From the NCBI GenBank assembly GCA_017526785.1, contig JAFXQV010000003.1, positions 1 through 64,000 on the forward strand: DNA of 64,000 bases, in the 5' to 3' direction. Source of the DNA: Oscillibacter sp. (GTDB taxonomy: Bacteria; Bacillota; Clostridia; Oscillospirales; Oscillospiraceae). Positions within the stretch are counted from its first letter, which is position 1; each line of letters starts with the position of its first letter. Position numbers and translations under genes: made by a program. The notes under the pieces were generated by a model. It ran no database searches. It saw only the letters and a program-made list of their open reading frames with translations, and had not been told where the DNA came from. Shown piece after piece: positions 38,269-46,385 of this stretch.

Positions 38269-39270
38269 ATGAACAGCCGGGAAACCATTCTGCAACTGTT
38301 ACGGGACGGGCATACCGTCTCCGGCGGGGAATTGAGCCGCCGTTTAGGCCTGAGCCGCTCGGCAATCTGGAAAGTGGTCTCCGGACTGCGGCGCGACGGA
38401 TACGACATCGAGGCCGCGCCCGGTCGCGGGTACTGTCTGCGCGCCGCGCCGGACGTGCTGACAGAATCCGAAGTGCGGCGCGTACTCGCCCCCGTCCGGC
38501 TCATCGGAAGCGCCATTGTCTGCGTGGACGAGACCGCGTCCACCAACAGCGACTGCAAGCGTCTCGCCGCGCGGGGCGGAGCCAATGGCACCGTTGTCAT
38601 CGCCAACAGCCAGACGGCCGGACGCGGACGCATGAACCGAAATTTTCAGTCCCCGAAAGACAAGGGAATCTATATGAGTGTCCTGCTGTACCCGGACTTG
38701 CCCCCGGCGAACCTGTTGCCGCTGACGGCACTGGTGGGCGTCTGCGTCTGCTCCGCCGTGGAACGGGTCTGCGGCGCGCGCCCCGGCCTGAAATGGCCGA
38801 ATGACCCCGTACTCAACGGGAAAAAGCTCTGCGGCATTCTGACCGAAGTTTCCATGGAGGGCGAGAGCGGACGCGTGGCGTATGTCGTAACGGGCATCGG
38901 TATCAACGTCGCCCAGACGCCCGGCGACTTCTCCCCGGAGGTTGCCGAAATGGCAACGTCCCTTTCATGGGAATTGAAGCGCGATATCTCCCGCCCGCGA
39001 CTGGCCGCCGCGCTCATTGAGGAACTCGACCGCGCCTATGACGCCCTGTGTCGCGGGGAACTGTCGCCGTATCTGGACGCCTGCCGCCGCGACTGCGTGA
39101 ACGTCGGAAAGCGCGTACAGCTCATCTCCCCCGGCGGACAGCGCGAAGAAGCCGACGCCGTGGGGCTTGACGACCGTTTCGGGCTGATAGTCCGGGACGC
39201 GTCCGGGGCGGAGCGCGTGATTCGCGCGGGGGAAGTCTCCGTGCGCGGCCTGTACGGCTATGTAGAATGA
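38269..39270 (+). CDS. birA: Biotin operon repressor / biotin-protein ligase
   Basis: It attaches biotin to acceptor carboxylases through biotinyl-AMP and can repress biotin genes. The 333 residues begin with a winged-helix domain (about 1-62: LSRRLGLSRSAIWKVVSGLR), then the ligase core with the biotin loop QTAGRGRMNR (GRGRxxR), KWPND with the catalytic Lys, and GIGINV, followed by the small C-terminal domain (about 285-333). The presence of the HTH makes it the bifunctional type. A chromate transporter pair follows 18 nt later. Confidence 0.94.
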   Translation: MNSRETILQLLRDGHTVSGGELSRRLGLSRSAIWKVVSGLRRDGYDIEAAPGRGYCLRAAPDVLTESEVRRVLAPVRLIGSAIVCVDETASTNSDCKRLAARGGANGTVVIANSQTAGRGRMNRNFQSPKDKGIYMSVLLYPDLPPANLLPLTALVGVCVCSAVERVCGARPGLKWPNDPVLNGKKLCGILTEVSMEGESGRVAYVVTGIGINVAQTPGDFSPEVAEMATSLSWELKRDISRPRLAAALIEELDRAYDALCRGELSPYLDACRRDCVNVGKRVQLISPGGQREEADAVGLDDRFGLIVRDASGAERVIRAGEVSVRGLYGYVE

Positions 39271-39288
39271 GAAAAGAGGAAACTTTGC

Positions 39289-39864
39289 ATGACGAAGGAA
39301 CGTTTACACATCTGGTGGGACTTGTTCGTGACATTCGCGAAAATGGGCGCGATTACGTTTGGAGGCGGCATGGCGATGTTGCCGATTTTGCAGCGGGAGG
39401 TCGTCTATCTGCGCCACTGGGCGACCGAAGAGGAACTCATTGACTATTACGCCATTGGGCAGTGTACGCCGGGCATTATCGCCGTGAACACGTCCACCTT
39501 TATCGGGCAGAAACGGGGCGGCGTTGTCGGCGGCATTGTGGCCTCTCTGGGCATGGTGTTTCCGTCGCTGGTGTTCATCTCGGTTATCGCCGGGCTGATT
39601 TCCAATTTCTCGGACATTGCCGCCGTCCGCAACGCCTTCGCGGGCATTCAGGTCTGTGTGTGCGTCCTGATTTTCAACGCCACGCTGAAACTGCTGAAAA
39701 AGTCGGTCATCGACCGCCGGACAGCCGTTATTTTCGCGCTGGTCTTAGCCGGAAGCGTGGTTGTGAATCTGTCCCCGGTGTGGTTTGTGCTGAGTTCGGC
39801 CTGCGCGGGCGCGGCGCTCAAAGCGCTGGAAGTCCGGTGCCAAAAACGGAGTGAGAGAAAATGA
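39289..39864 (+). CDS. chrA: Chromate transporter, first half-subunit
   Basis: The 191 residues have five or six membrane helices with the ChrA repeat motifs TFGGGMAMLPILQRE, GQCTPGIIAVNTSTFIG and GMVFPSLVFI. ChrA proteins export chromate or sulfate-like oxyanions. This is the short type, in which two half-size genes replace one long gene; the partner starts 4 nt inside its stop. Confidence 0.9.
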   Translation: MTKERLHIWWDLFVTFAKMGAITFGGGMAMLPILQREVVYLRHWATEEELIDYYAIGQCTPGIIAVNTSTFIGQKRGGVVGGIVASLGMVFPSLVFISVIAGLISNFSDIAAVRNAFAGIQVCVCVLIFNATLKLLKKSVIDRRTAVIFALVLAGSVVVNLSPVWFVLSSACAGAALKALEVRCQKRSERK

Positions 39865-40475
39865 GTTACGGATTGATTCTGCTGAAACTCTACTGGGAGT
39901 TCTTCAAGACCGGCCTTTTCGCCGTCGGCGGCGGTATGGCCACCCTGCCCTTTCTCAAAAACATCGGCGAGACTACGGGCTGGTATACCTACGGCGACCT
40001 CATGAATATGCTTGCGGTCTCGGAGTCCACCCCCGGCCCCATTGGTATCAATATGGCAACTTATGTCGGCTTCACGGTCGCGGGCGTCCCCGGCGCGGTT
40101 GTCGCCACAGTCGGCGAAATCACGCCCTGTATCGCCGTGATACTCATCGTGGCGGCGTTCCTGCGGAGTTTCCGCGCGAATCCGTGGGTTGAACGCGTTT
40201 TTTACGGCCTCCGCCCGGCCTCCACGGGGCTGATTGGCGCGGCCTGCGTCAGCGTGTTTCTGGAAGTCCTGACGGGTATCCGTATCGCCGGAAGCGGCTT
40301 TGTCAACGGCGTCTCCGTCAGCGGGGAACACCTGCTTTTGTGGCCGCAACTCCTGTTGGCGGCGGTTCTGCTCGCGCTCACAAACGCCGTCCCGAAAGTG
40401 CGCGACCTACACCCCATTGTCTTTATCGCTTTTGCCGCCGCGGTCGGGATTGTGTTCCGCTTCGCGGGCGCGTGA
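39861..40475 (+). CDS. chrA: Chromate transporter, second half-subunit
   Basis: The 204 residues are homologous to the preceding gene: FAVGGGMATLPFLKNI, ESTPGPIGINMATYVG and GEITPCIAVI mark the same repeat. The ATG overlaps the stop of the first half (ATGA), so equal expression and a heterodimer are expected. A GC-rich stem followed by TTTT (about 40489-40520) may end the birA-chr unit. Confidence 0.9.
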   Translation: MSYGLILLKLYWEFFKTGLFAVGGGMATLPFLKNIGETTGWYTYGDLMNMLAVSESTPGPIGINMATYVGFTVAGVPGAVVATVGEITPCIAVILIVAAFLRSFRANPWVERVFYGLRPASTGLIGAACVSVFLEVLTGIRIAGSGFVNGVSVSGEHLLLWPQLLLAAVLLALTNAVPKVRDLHPIVFIAFAAAVGIVFRFAGA

Positions 40476-40521
40476 AATCGGTAAACCCTCGCCCGGCGCG
40501 TCCGGGTGGGGGCGGTTTTCA

Positions 40522-40562
40522 TAAAAAGAGAGAAGCCTTCTCTTCGCCGGAAAAGGCTTCTC
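40522..40562 (-). terminator. Terminator of the TIR gene pair
   Basis: GAGAAGCCTT (40530-40539) pairs perfectly with AAGGCTTCTC (40553-40562), and the - strand continues into CTTTTTAT. The stem overlaps the stop codon of the second TIR gene. Confidence 0.8.
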
Positions 40563-41160
40563 ATTTCAAACCGGACATGATTTCCCGCAACAAAGATTGA
40601 TTCTCCGTGGACAGATTCAGCAGTTTTTCGACGCCCGCAAGCGTTTTCCGCGCCATATCCTCTATGCCCTCCTCGTCTTGGAAATCTGACGCCTTGCGCA
40701 GATGTTCCGCTAACGTGTCATACGCCATATCAAAATTACTGGACAAGTAACTTTCCCTGACAGGCGCTTCCTGCAAGCGATTGATGGCAAAAACCAGTTT
40801 CCGCAAGTCCTCTTTTTCAAAGACCGTGGACTGAAACTGTGTCACGGGTCCCCGTAATTCCGATGGGCTAATGTCCAGCAGAAACGGCGCGACTTTATCC
40901 GCGCCCGCCTTATGCGCCAGAAAGCCCGCCTCGTATATCATCCACGGCGCGGCGTAATTGTCCCGCGTCACGCACAAAATGCCAAAATCGGCGATTTGCA
41001 AGCCTTTATTCAGATTTGCGTTCCAGTTTGCGCCTTTGTAAATGCCCGTGGAAAGATAGAATTTCTCGTTCGGTGTCGTGAGAATCATGGGCAAAATGCG
41101 GTGAAACGCTTCCGCCGCAAGCCGACTTCTGGTGCCAGACCAACTAATGAACACATTCAT
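40561..41160 (-). CDS. TIR-domain protein (downstream copy)
   Basis: The 199 residues have an N-terminal TIR fold: VFISWSGTRSR at the first strand, FGILCVTRDNYAAPW, then the catalytic-type glutamate in WMIYEAGF (W73-xxx-E77). The C-terminal part (about 120-199) is helical. TIR domains of this type can break down NAD+ in bacterial immunity. No membrane helix is seen. It is the second gene of a two-TIR operon and probably a defence effector or signal enzyme; no sensor gene of a named system is adjacent. Confidence 0.8.
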   Translation of the reverse strand: MNVFISWSGTRSRLAAEAFHRILPMILTTPNEKFYLSTGIYKGANWNANLNKGLQIADFGILCVTRDNYAAPWMIYEAGFLAHKAGADKVAPFLLDISPSELRGPVTQFQSTVFEKEDLRKLVFAINRLQEAPVRESYLSSNFDMAYDTLAEHLRKASDFQDEEGIEDMARKTLAGVEKLLNLSTENQSLLREIMSGLK

Positions 41161-41188
41161 ATGTGATATTCCGCCTCTCCAAACACGC

Positions 41189-41815
41189 TTACAGGCCGGC
41201 TTCCCGATTCAGGCGCGGCGGATTGGAGGGGACACTTTTTTGTTTCAGTTCCGACAATTGGGACAAAATCGCGTCTAATTTGCTGTCCACCGTGGAAATT
41301 GCGCGTTTCCAGTTGTCAGGCGTCTGCGTCCCGTGTTCCGAGAGCTTTTCTTTCACCAGCATTTCCAATGTGGGATAGAGAGCCTTAAATCTGTCTTCCA
41401 GTACATACGCAGATACTCCATTATATCCGCACAAGTTATTAAGTTGACATACTAATTCCCGCATGCCATCAACGCCGAACGGGACGGACTGAAACATATG
41501 CAAAGGTGTGCCTAATTGCAAAGCACTCACCCCAAACAGAAGAGGAATCAGTAATTTGACATTCGAGCTTAAAATGCCCGCTTCAAAAACAAGCCATTCC
41601 GAATTAACGTTATCCGGCGTGACGCAGAGCAAACCACAGTCGTCGGTTTTAACCGCCTCTTCCAAAACTTTGGTCCAATTATTTCCCAAAGCAATATCAC
41701 CTGAATTAACAAAGCTGATACTGATATGGTTATTGAATATTCCCATAAGCCAGTTCTCCAAAATAGATGCGATTTTCAGGCTTGTTTCGCCAGACCAGCC
41801 AATAAATACCGTCAT
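41189..41815 (-). CDS. TIR-domain protein (upstream copy)
   Basis: The start is taken at ATG 41815, where homology to the second TIR gene begins (MTVFIGWSGE); an ATG 11 codons earlier has a badly spaced site. The 208 residues have GLLCVTPDNVNSEW and WLVFEAG (W74-xxx-E78), then a helical C-terminus ending in a coiled SQLSELKQK segment. It is clearly related to its neighbour but far from identical, so the pair is an old duplication or a designed two-part set. Confidence 0.8.
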   Translation of the reverse strand: MTVFIGWSGETSLKIASILENWLMGIFNNHISISFVNSGDIALGNNWTKVLEEAVKTDDCGLLCVTPDNVNSEWLVFEAGILSSNVKLLIPLLFGVSALQLGTPLHMFQSVPFGVDGMRELVCQLNNLCGYNGVSAYVLEDRFKALYPTLEMLVKEKLSEHGTQTPDNWKRAISTVDSKLDAILSQLSELKQKSVPSNPPRLNREAGL

Positions 41816-41854
41816 GGAAGTCAACCCCGCTTTCTCGGTAACGCTCATACCCCT

Positions 41855-41883
41855 ATTTTAACAGAATGCGTGGGACATTGCAA
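41855..41883 (-). promoter_or_regulatory. Promoter of the TIR pair
   Basis: On the - strand, TTGCAA (41878-41883), 17 bp and TAAAAT (41855-41860) lie about 40 nt before the first TIR gene. Confidence 0.7.
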
Positions 41884-41975
41884 GCAAAATTTTCAACCCG
41901 TGACGCGTTCTGTACATAAAAATTGTCGCCACGGGCATACTGTTTCCAAATCTATCGGAAACGGGTGGTCGTATC

Positions 41976-42206
41976 ATGAATTGGATACCCTGTGTGAGTT
42001 CCTGCGTGTACCAGTCGGACGGCGTTTGTACACTCGACAGCGCGTCGGGCGTGGGCATGCCGTCCGACGGTGCCTGCATACACTTCATTCCCGCTGGCCA
42101 AGCGCGGCTCGAATCGCCTCACCGATATTTTTCGCCGGGAGCAAACGCAGTCCGGGAAAGTCTCTCAGGCGTTCGGCGCGGCGCGACGGAATCACGCATT
42201 GTCTGA
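41976..42206 (+). CDS. Small cysteine-rich protein, running antisense into the radA 3' end
   Basis: The ATG at 41976 follows GGGTGG by 7 nt. The first 44 residues (MNWIPCVSSCVYQSDG, a third Cys at 18 and ACIHFIP) look like the small Cys-rich proteins common in Clostridia, which usually end near the FIP segment. Here the frame runs on for about 32 residues antisense to radA, with no family features, as if the original stop was lost. Function unknown; the four cysteines could hold a metal ion. Confidence 0.5.
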   Translation: MNWIPCVSSCVYQSDGVCTLDSASGVGMPSDGACIHFIPAGQARLESPHRYFSPGANAVRESLSGVRRGATESRIV

Positions 42207-43461
42207 ACCCCAAGCGGTGAATCTCCGCCACCCGCTGTTCCAGACGGTCGACCGAACGCAGTTCGCCCGTCAGCCCCACTTCCCCGACGGCGGCCAAGTC
42301 TCCGGGCGCGGCTCTGTCCAGATAGCTTGACGCCAGCGCCAGCACCGCCGCCAAATCCGCCGCGGGTTCCTCCACCCAGAGGCCGCCCACGATGTTCAGA
42401 TACGCGTCAAAGGCCGACACGCGCAGTCCGCCGCGCTTTTCGAGTACCGCCAGAAGCATGGAAGCGCGATTGTAGTCGAAACCGTTGCTTGTCCGGCGCG
42501 GACTGCCGCCCGGGCAGTTCGACACTAACGCCTGTATCTCGGCGAGTACAGGCCGCGCCCCCTCCATGATACACGTTACGCACGTTCCCGGCACGTCCAG
42601 CGGACGCCCCGTCAGCAGAATTTCCGACGGGTCGCGGATTTCCGACAGCCCCGCGTCCCGCATTTCAAAGACGCCGATTTCATTGGTTGCCCCGAAGCGG
42701 TTTTTTGCCGCCCGTAAAATTCGGTAGGAGGTGTGTTTGTCGCCCTCGAAGTACAGCACACAGTCCACCATGTGTTCCAGCACGCGCGGCCCCGCAAGCC
42801 CGCCCTCTTTGTTCACATGGCCTATGACAAAGACCGTCACGCCCTGTTCTTTCGCCACGCGCATGAGCGATAACGCGCATTCCCGCACCTGACTGACGCT
42901 CCCCGCCGTGGAATCGAGCGTTTCCTTGTACATGGTCTGGATGGAATCCACTATTAAGACATCCGGCTTTTCCTCGTCGACACACTCCAGAATGTCGCCC
43001 AAGGCCGTCTCGGAGACGACGTACAGATTTTCGTGAACCACGTTCAGGCGCTTGGCGCGTAGCTTGATTTGCCGCTCGGATTCCTCCCCCGACACGTACA
43101 GCACTTTCGAGAACTGGCACAGCTTCCCGCAAATCTGCAACATCAGCGTGGACTTTCCGATACCCGGCGCGCCGCCAATCAGCACCAACGCCCCCTTGAC
43201 CGCGCCGCCGCCTAATACCCTGTCAAGTTCGCCCATGCCCGTGGGGAAACGGACTTCTTCATCTTCCGACAGTTCGGATATCGGCCTTGCCCGGCGGGTA
43301 CGGATTCCCGTGGAACGTTCGTCGGTACGCCGTGACGCCGCTTTCGGTTTGTCCGGCTGTTCCACAATCGTATTCCACGCCCCGCAGGCCGGACACTGTC
43401 CCGCCCAGCGTACCGTCTCATTGCCGCACTCCGTACAGTAAAAGACTTTTTTCGCTTTCAT
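42085..43461 (-). CDS. radA: DNA repair protein RadA (Sms)
   Basis: This RecA-like ATPase helps branch migration and recombination repair. The ATG at 43461 behind GGAGGTCAC gives 458 residues: an N-terminal four-cysteine zinc finger (CTEC, CPAC), Walker A GGAPGIGKST, the RadA-specific KNRFG motif, and a C-terminal Lon-like domain. The start overlaps the stop of the cwlD-like gene (ATGA). Confidence 0.95.
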   Translation of the reverse strand: MKAKKVFYCTECGNETVRWAGQCPACGAWNTIVEQPDKPKAASRRTDERSTGIRTRRARPISELSEDEEVRFPTGMGELDRVLGGGAVKGALVLIGGAPGIGKSTLMLQICGKLCQFSKVLYVSGEESERQIKLRAKRLNVVHENLYVVSETALGDILECVDEEKPDVLIVDSIQTMYKETLDSTAGSVSQVRECALSLMRVAKEQGVTVFVIGHVNKEGGLAGPRVLEHMVDCVLYFEGDKHTSYRILRAAKNRFGATNEIGVFEMRDAGLSEIRDPSEILLTGRPLDVPGTCVTCIMEGARPVLAEIQALVSNCPGGSPRRTSNGFDYNRASMLLAVLEKRGGLRVSAFDAYLNIVGGLWVEEPAADLAAVLALASSYLDRAAPGDLAAVGEVGLTGELRSVDRLEQRVAEIHRLGFRQCVIPSRRAERLRDFPGLRLLPAKNIGEAIRAALGQRE

Positions 43462-44192
43462 GTGACCTCCTCCCCGGATACGTAACGCAGATAGCCCGCC
43501 GTAATCGCCGCCGCCAGTTCCTTTTGGTACGGCGTCTCCGTCAGCCGCACCGTCTCCCACGCGTTCGACAGAAAGCCGCATTCCACCAGCGCCCCCGCCG
43601 CGTCGGCGTGCTTCATTAAGTATACCCCGTCGTTGATTGGATACGCCCGCTTTTCGTTCCCGGCGTTAATCTGCGTGTTCAAGGACGCCTGAATCAGTTT
43701 CGCCAGCGCCTCCCCGCCCGGGCGACGGTTCCAAAACACCTGCGCCCCGTGCGTCACGGGCGACGACGGCAAACTGTTCTGGTGAATGCTCAACAGCACC
43801 GCGTTCTCCGTGGCGTTGACAATCTCCACGCGCTTCCGCAAGTCCGACGACTTCCGCGCCCGGACGCTCCCAAGGCTCTTGTCGCCTATCGACACATCCT
43901 CCGTACGCGTCATCACGGTACGATAACCCGTCAGGCGTAACAGGTCTTGCACGCGGAACGCTATCGAAAGATTAATGCCGCTCTCCTCAATGCCCACCGG
44001 AGACACCGCGCCGCCGTCCTCTCCGCCGTGTCCGGGGTCGAGAACGACTGTCACGGGCTCCGAAATCCCCGACGCCGAAAACGCCGGGAATCTCCGTCCA
44101 CCCGAAAGCCAACAGTAGAGCGTCAGCCCCGCCGCCAGACATACGCACAGCACACATTTTATCAGGGTCAGCTTCCGAAACGTCTTCCACAT
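43458..44192 (-). CDS. cwlD: N-acetylmuramoyl-L-alanine amidase, CwlD-like
   Basis: It removes stem peptides from peptidoglycan; CwlD acts in making the muramic lactam of the spore cortex. The ATG at 44192 gives 244 residues: an N-terminal membrane anchor (about 8-28), then the Amidase_3 fold with zinc ligands in LDPGHGGEDGG (His) and the following Glu, SIHQNS (His), and the catalytic Glu in VECGFLSN. The size and single anchor fit CwlD rather than large cell-separation amidases. It is the first gene of the cwlD-radA operon. Confidence 0.82.
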   Translation of the reverse strand: MWKTFRKLTLIKCVLCVCLAAGLTLYCWLSGGRRFPAFSASGISEPVTVVLDPGHGGEDGGAVSPVGIEESGINLSIAFRVQDLLRLTGYRTVMTRTEDVSIGDKSLGSVRARKSSDLRKRVEIVNATENAVLLSIHQNSLPSSPVTHGAQVFWNRRPGGEALAKLIQASLNTQINAGNEKRAYPINDGVYLMKHADAAGALVECGFLSNAWETVRLTETPYQKELAAAITAGYLRYVSGEEVT

Positions 44193-44200
44193 CCCACACA

Positions 44201-44209
44201 CCCCCCCCC
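44201..44209 (+). repeat. C9 homopolymer in the cwlD translation start region
   Basis: Nine C residues (G9 on the coding strand) lie 9 nt before the cwlD start codon, where the ribosome binding site should be, followed by TGTGTGGG. Such tracts are prone to length change. Confidence 0.7.
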
Positions 44210-44255
44210 GACACTGTATGCCGCTCCCGCCTGTCCACATTCGACGATTCCGCGC

Positions 44256-44284
44256 TTGACAAATCATGCCATATCGCATATGAT
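44256..44284 (+). promoter_or_regulatory. Promoter of gpmA
   Basis: Consensus TTGACA (44256-44261), 17 bp and TATGAT (44279-44284) lie about 50 nt before the start codon, a strong promoter as expected for a glycolytic gene. Confidence 0.85.
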
Positions 44285-44334
44285 AGGGACAGCAACCCGG
44301 CACCCATATCACATCCGAAAGGGGCTAATGTCAC

Positions 44335-45081
44335 ATGATGAAACTGGTATTGGTTCGCCACGGCGAGAGCGAGTGGAACAAGCTCAACCTGTTCACCGGC
44401 TGGTACGACGTTGACCTGAGCGAAAAGGGTCATCAGGAGGCCATCGAGGGCGGCGAGGTTCTCAAGAAAGAGGGCTATGACTTCGATATCTGCTACACGT
44501 CCTACCTGAAGCGCGCCGTTCACACCCTGAACCACGTTCTGGACGCCATGGACAGAAACTGGCTGCCCGTCGTGAAGTCGTGGAAACTCAACGAACGCCA
44601 CTACGGCGCGTTGCAGGGCATGAACAAGTCCGAGACCGCCGAGAAGTACGGCGAGGACCAAGTGAAAATCTGGCGCCGTTCCTTCGACATCAAGCCCCCC
44701 GCGCTGGAGGAGAGCGACGACCGCAACCCCGCCAAAGACCCCATGTACCGCGGCGTCGACCCCAAGGAACTCCCCCTCAACGAGAGCCTCGAGACCACCA
44801 TTGCCCGCGTGATTCCGTACTTCGAGAGCGTTATTAAGCCGGACATGCAGGCCGGGAAGCGCGTCCTTATCGCCGCGCACGGGAACTCTCTCCGCGCCCT
44901 GTCGATGTACTTCGAGAACATGACCAAGGAACAGATTCTCGAGTTCAACATCCCGACCGCCGTGCCGCTGGTCTACGAGTTCGACGACGATTTCAAGTTT
45001 GTCAAGCGCTACTATCTCGGCGACCAAGAGGCCATTGCCGCCAAGATGAAGGCCGTCGCCAATCAGGGCAAGAAGAAGTAA
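44335..45081 (+). CDS. gpmA: 2,3-bisphosphoglycerate-dependent phosphoglycerate mutase
   Basis: It interconverts 3- and 2-phosphoglycerate in glycolysis. The 248 residues start with the phosphohistidine motif [10 protein letters not shown] and continue with [30 protein letters not shown] and the second histidine in [11 protein letters not shown]. Length and the full-length insert confirm the cofactor-dependent type. It is a single-gene unit with its own promoter and terminator. Confidence 0.97.
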   Translation: MMKLVLVRHGESEWNKLNLFTGWYDVDLSEKGHQEAIEGGEVLKKEGYDFDICYTSYLKRAVHTLNHVLDAMDRNWLPVVKSWKLNERHYGALQGMNKSETAEKYGEDQVKIWRRSFDIKPPALEESDDRNPAKDPMYRGVDPKELPLNESLETTIARVIPYFESVIKPDMQAGKRVLIAAHGNSLRALSMYFENMTKEQILEFNIPTAVPLVYEFDDDFKFVKRYYLGDQEAIAAKMKAVANQGKKK

Positions 45082-45093
45082 TATCGGCTGTCA

Positions 45094-45127
45094 CGGAACT
45101 GCGGCACCCGTCGCGGTTCCGTTTTTT
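45094..45127 (+). terminator. Terminator of gpmA
   Basis: A 10-bp stem (45094-45103 with 45112-45121, one G-T wobble) with an 8-nt loop is followed by T6. Confidence 0.9.
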
Positions 45128-45130
45128 ATC

Positions 45131-45270
45131 ATCCCTTTTACCTTTGCGGAACCCGATAGGCACATATTTTTATAGGATTGCACAAAGGCTGCCCAATCCA
45201 TGAGGCAACTCTATTGCCGGAATGGGTCAGGTTAGTAGAGAGGGCAAAAATCCATCAGCGCAAGCGGCGG
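45131..45270. other. AT-richer intergenic stretch with a compound hairpin
   Basis: No gene is seen. At about 45192-45227 CCCAATCC pairs with GGAATGGG (one mismatch) and encloses GGCAA/TTGCC, a nested stem suggestive of a structured RNA or of a decayed element. Base composition differs from the flanks. 45568-45722, beyond the next gene, likewise shows nothing recognisable. Confidence 0.35.
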
Positions 45271-45567
45271 TTATTTCCGTAAAAACAATTTTTCATATTG
45301 ATTTCTGGAGTGCGTCCAATTCGGAAACGGCGTCCCATCCCGAATACTCCATTTTAATAAATCTGCATAGTAGCGTTCAAATGTCTTTGCCTTTATCTCA
45401 TAGTCACAGATATTCCAGCTTTCAAACATCTTTTTGTAGCCCCCATATTGGGGAAAAGAATCTTCAATCCTGACGCGCCGGACTTTTCGGTTGGCATAAC
45501 GCTTAGAGTATTTGCCTTTTCTATCCCCACAACGAGGCGTATGCTTATAGGAGCGGCTCACAATCAT
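45271..45567 (-). CDS. Small basic protein of the SRSYK family, function unknown
   Basis: The 98 residues are very basic. The N-terminal VSRSYKHTPRCGDRKGKYSK followed by RYANRKVRR fits a family of small proteins found in many Clostridia, often in mobile regions, that starts with SRSYKKTP. The start is ATG 45567 or GTG 45561; no strong ribosome binding site is present. AT content is higher than in neighbouring genes, hinting at acquired DNA. No function is known to me. Confidence 0.6.
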   Translation of the reverse strand: MIVSRSYKHTPRCGDRKGKYSKRYANRKVRRVRIEDSFPQYGGYKKMFESWNICDYEIKAKTFERYYADLLKWSIRDGTPFPNWTHSRNQYEKLFLRK

Positions 45568-45722
45568 CACCACTTTCTTTTTATTTGTATCCAAAACGGG
45601 CGATATTACCCGCTGGCGGCTGAATCAACGGACTATAAAGGTGTCAATACTCACCGCCCATGATTTGTGACAAAACACCGAAGTCACTTACCAGCACCCG
45701 TTAAAGTAAAAGGGACTTTTTA

Positions 45723-46310
45723 TCACACGATGTACAGGCGCGTCTCCGCCGACGTATGCCCCGGCGAGTACGCGGCGGCGGCAAAGTACCCCGGCCATGT
45801 GTACAGCAGGTGACACCCGGCGTCGGACAGCGGCGACGCGCCGCTTTTCAGCACCGACGGCACCCCGCCGCCGTCACGCTTGCCGACGGCTTCCAGCGCC
45901 ACCCAGTGCCGGAAGAACTGCTCCGGGCTGTCGGTGTCCGCGACGCGCCGCATGAGACGGGCGCGGACGGGGTGTGCCTTTTCAATGTCCACGCCAATCG
46001 GCGCGGGGGACAGTCCGACCAGTACCGCGCCGTCGGCGTGGCTCAGGCTGAAATGCACGTCCGGGAAGTCCGGGAAAAACGGCTTTCCGGCGTCGGACAG
46101 CGCCACCGCCGGAAGCGTCCGCCAGTCCAGTTCGCGCCGGAGCGCCGCGCACAGTAAGCCGTAGGCGCACAAAATTTCGTCCCGTCCGGCATGGGCTTTC
46201 CCGTTCAGAAACCGCGCCCAGCGTTCGGGCGGCAGACAGGAAAACAGTATCTTTTGTTCGGAATCGGCCAGTTCCCGTGTCAGCCTCGCCGCGAAAAGCA
46301 ATGTCCGCAC
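45723..46310 (-). CDS. 4'-phosphopantetheinyl transferase superfamily protein (Sfp type)
   Basis: Enzymes of this family load carrier proteins with the phosphopantetheine arm from CoA. The GTG at 46310 follows AAGGGGG by 8 nt; the longer frame upstream carries the promoter. The 195 residues show DVHFSLSHADG, GVDIEK (metal Asp and Glu) and HWVALEAVGK. In the last motif the usual Lys before Glu (WxxKEA) is Leu, so activity may be altered. No polyketide or peptide synthase gene is nearby. Confidence 0.82.
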   Translation of the reverse strand: MRTLLFAARLTRELADSEQKILFSCLPPERWARFLNGKAHAGRDEILCAYGLLCAALRRELDWRTLPAVALSDAGKPFFPDFPDVHFSLSHADGAVLVGLSPAPIGVDIEKAHPVRARLMRRVADTDSPEQFFRHWVALEAVGKRDGGGVPSVLKSGASPLSDAGCHLLYTWPGYFAAAAYSPGHTSAETRLYIV

Positions 46311-46337
46311 ACCGATTCCCCCTTTCAAGATTTCTCC

Positions 46338-46366
46338 ATTATACGGCATTCCGGGCGGCCTGTAAA
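46338..46366 (-). promoter_or_regulatory. Promoter of the phosphopantetheinyl transferase gene
   Basis: On the - strand, TTTACA (46361-46366), 17 bp and a perfect TATAAT (46338-46343) lie 28 nt before the GTG start. Confidence 0.75.
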
Positions 46367-46385
46367 GCGTCAATTCTTTCCCCTG

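Noticed and set aside
40561..41815. Thoeris system
   Set aside because: Two TIR genes are present but no ThsA (SIR2/SLOG) gene lies beside them. The SLOG-like gene at 58 kb is far away and of a different, short type.
41858..42088. 76-residue - strand ORF between radA and the TIR genes
   Set aside because: No ribosome binding site or family features; the + strand frame over the same DNA shows a credible Cys-rich start with an SD.
45180..45270. Signal recognition particle RNA
   Set aside because: A GGTCAGG string occurs, but the GGAA loop and the partner strand of SRP RNA are not in the right order.
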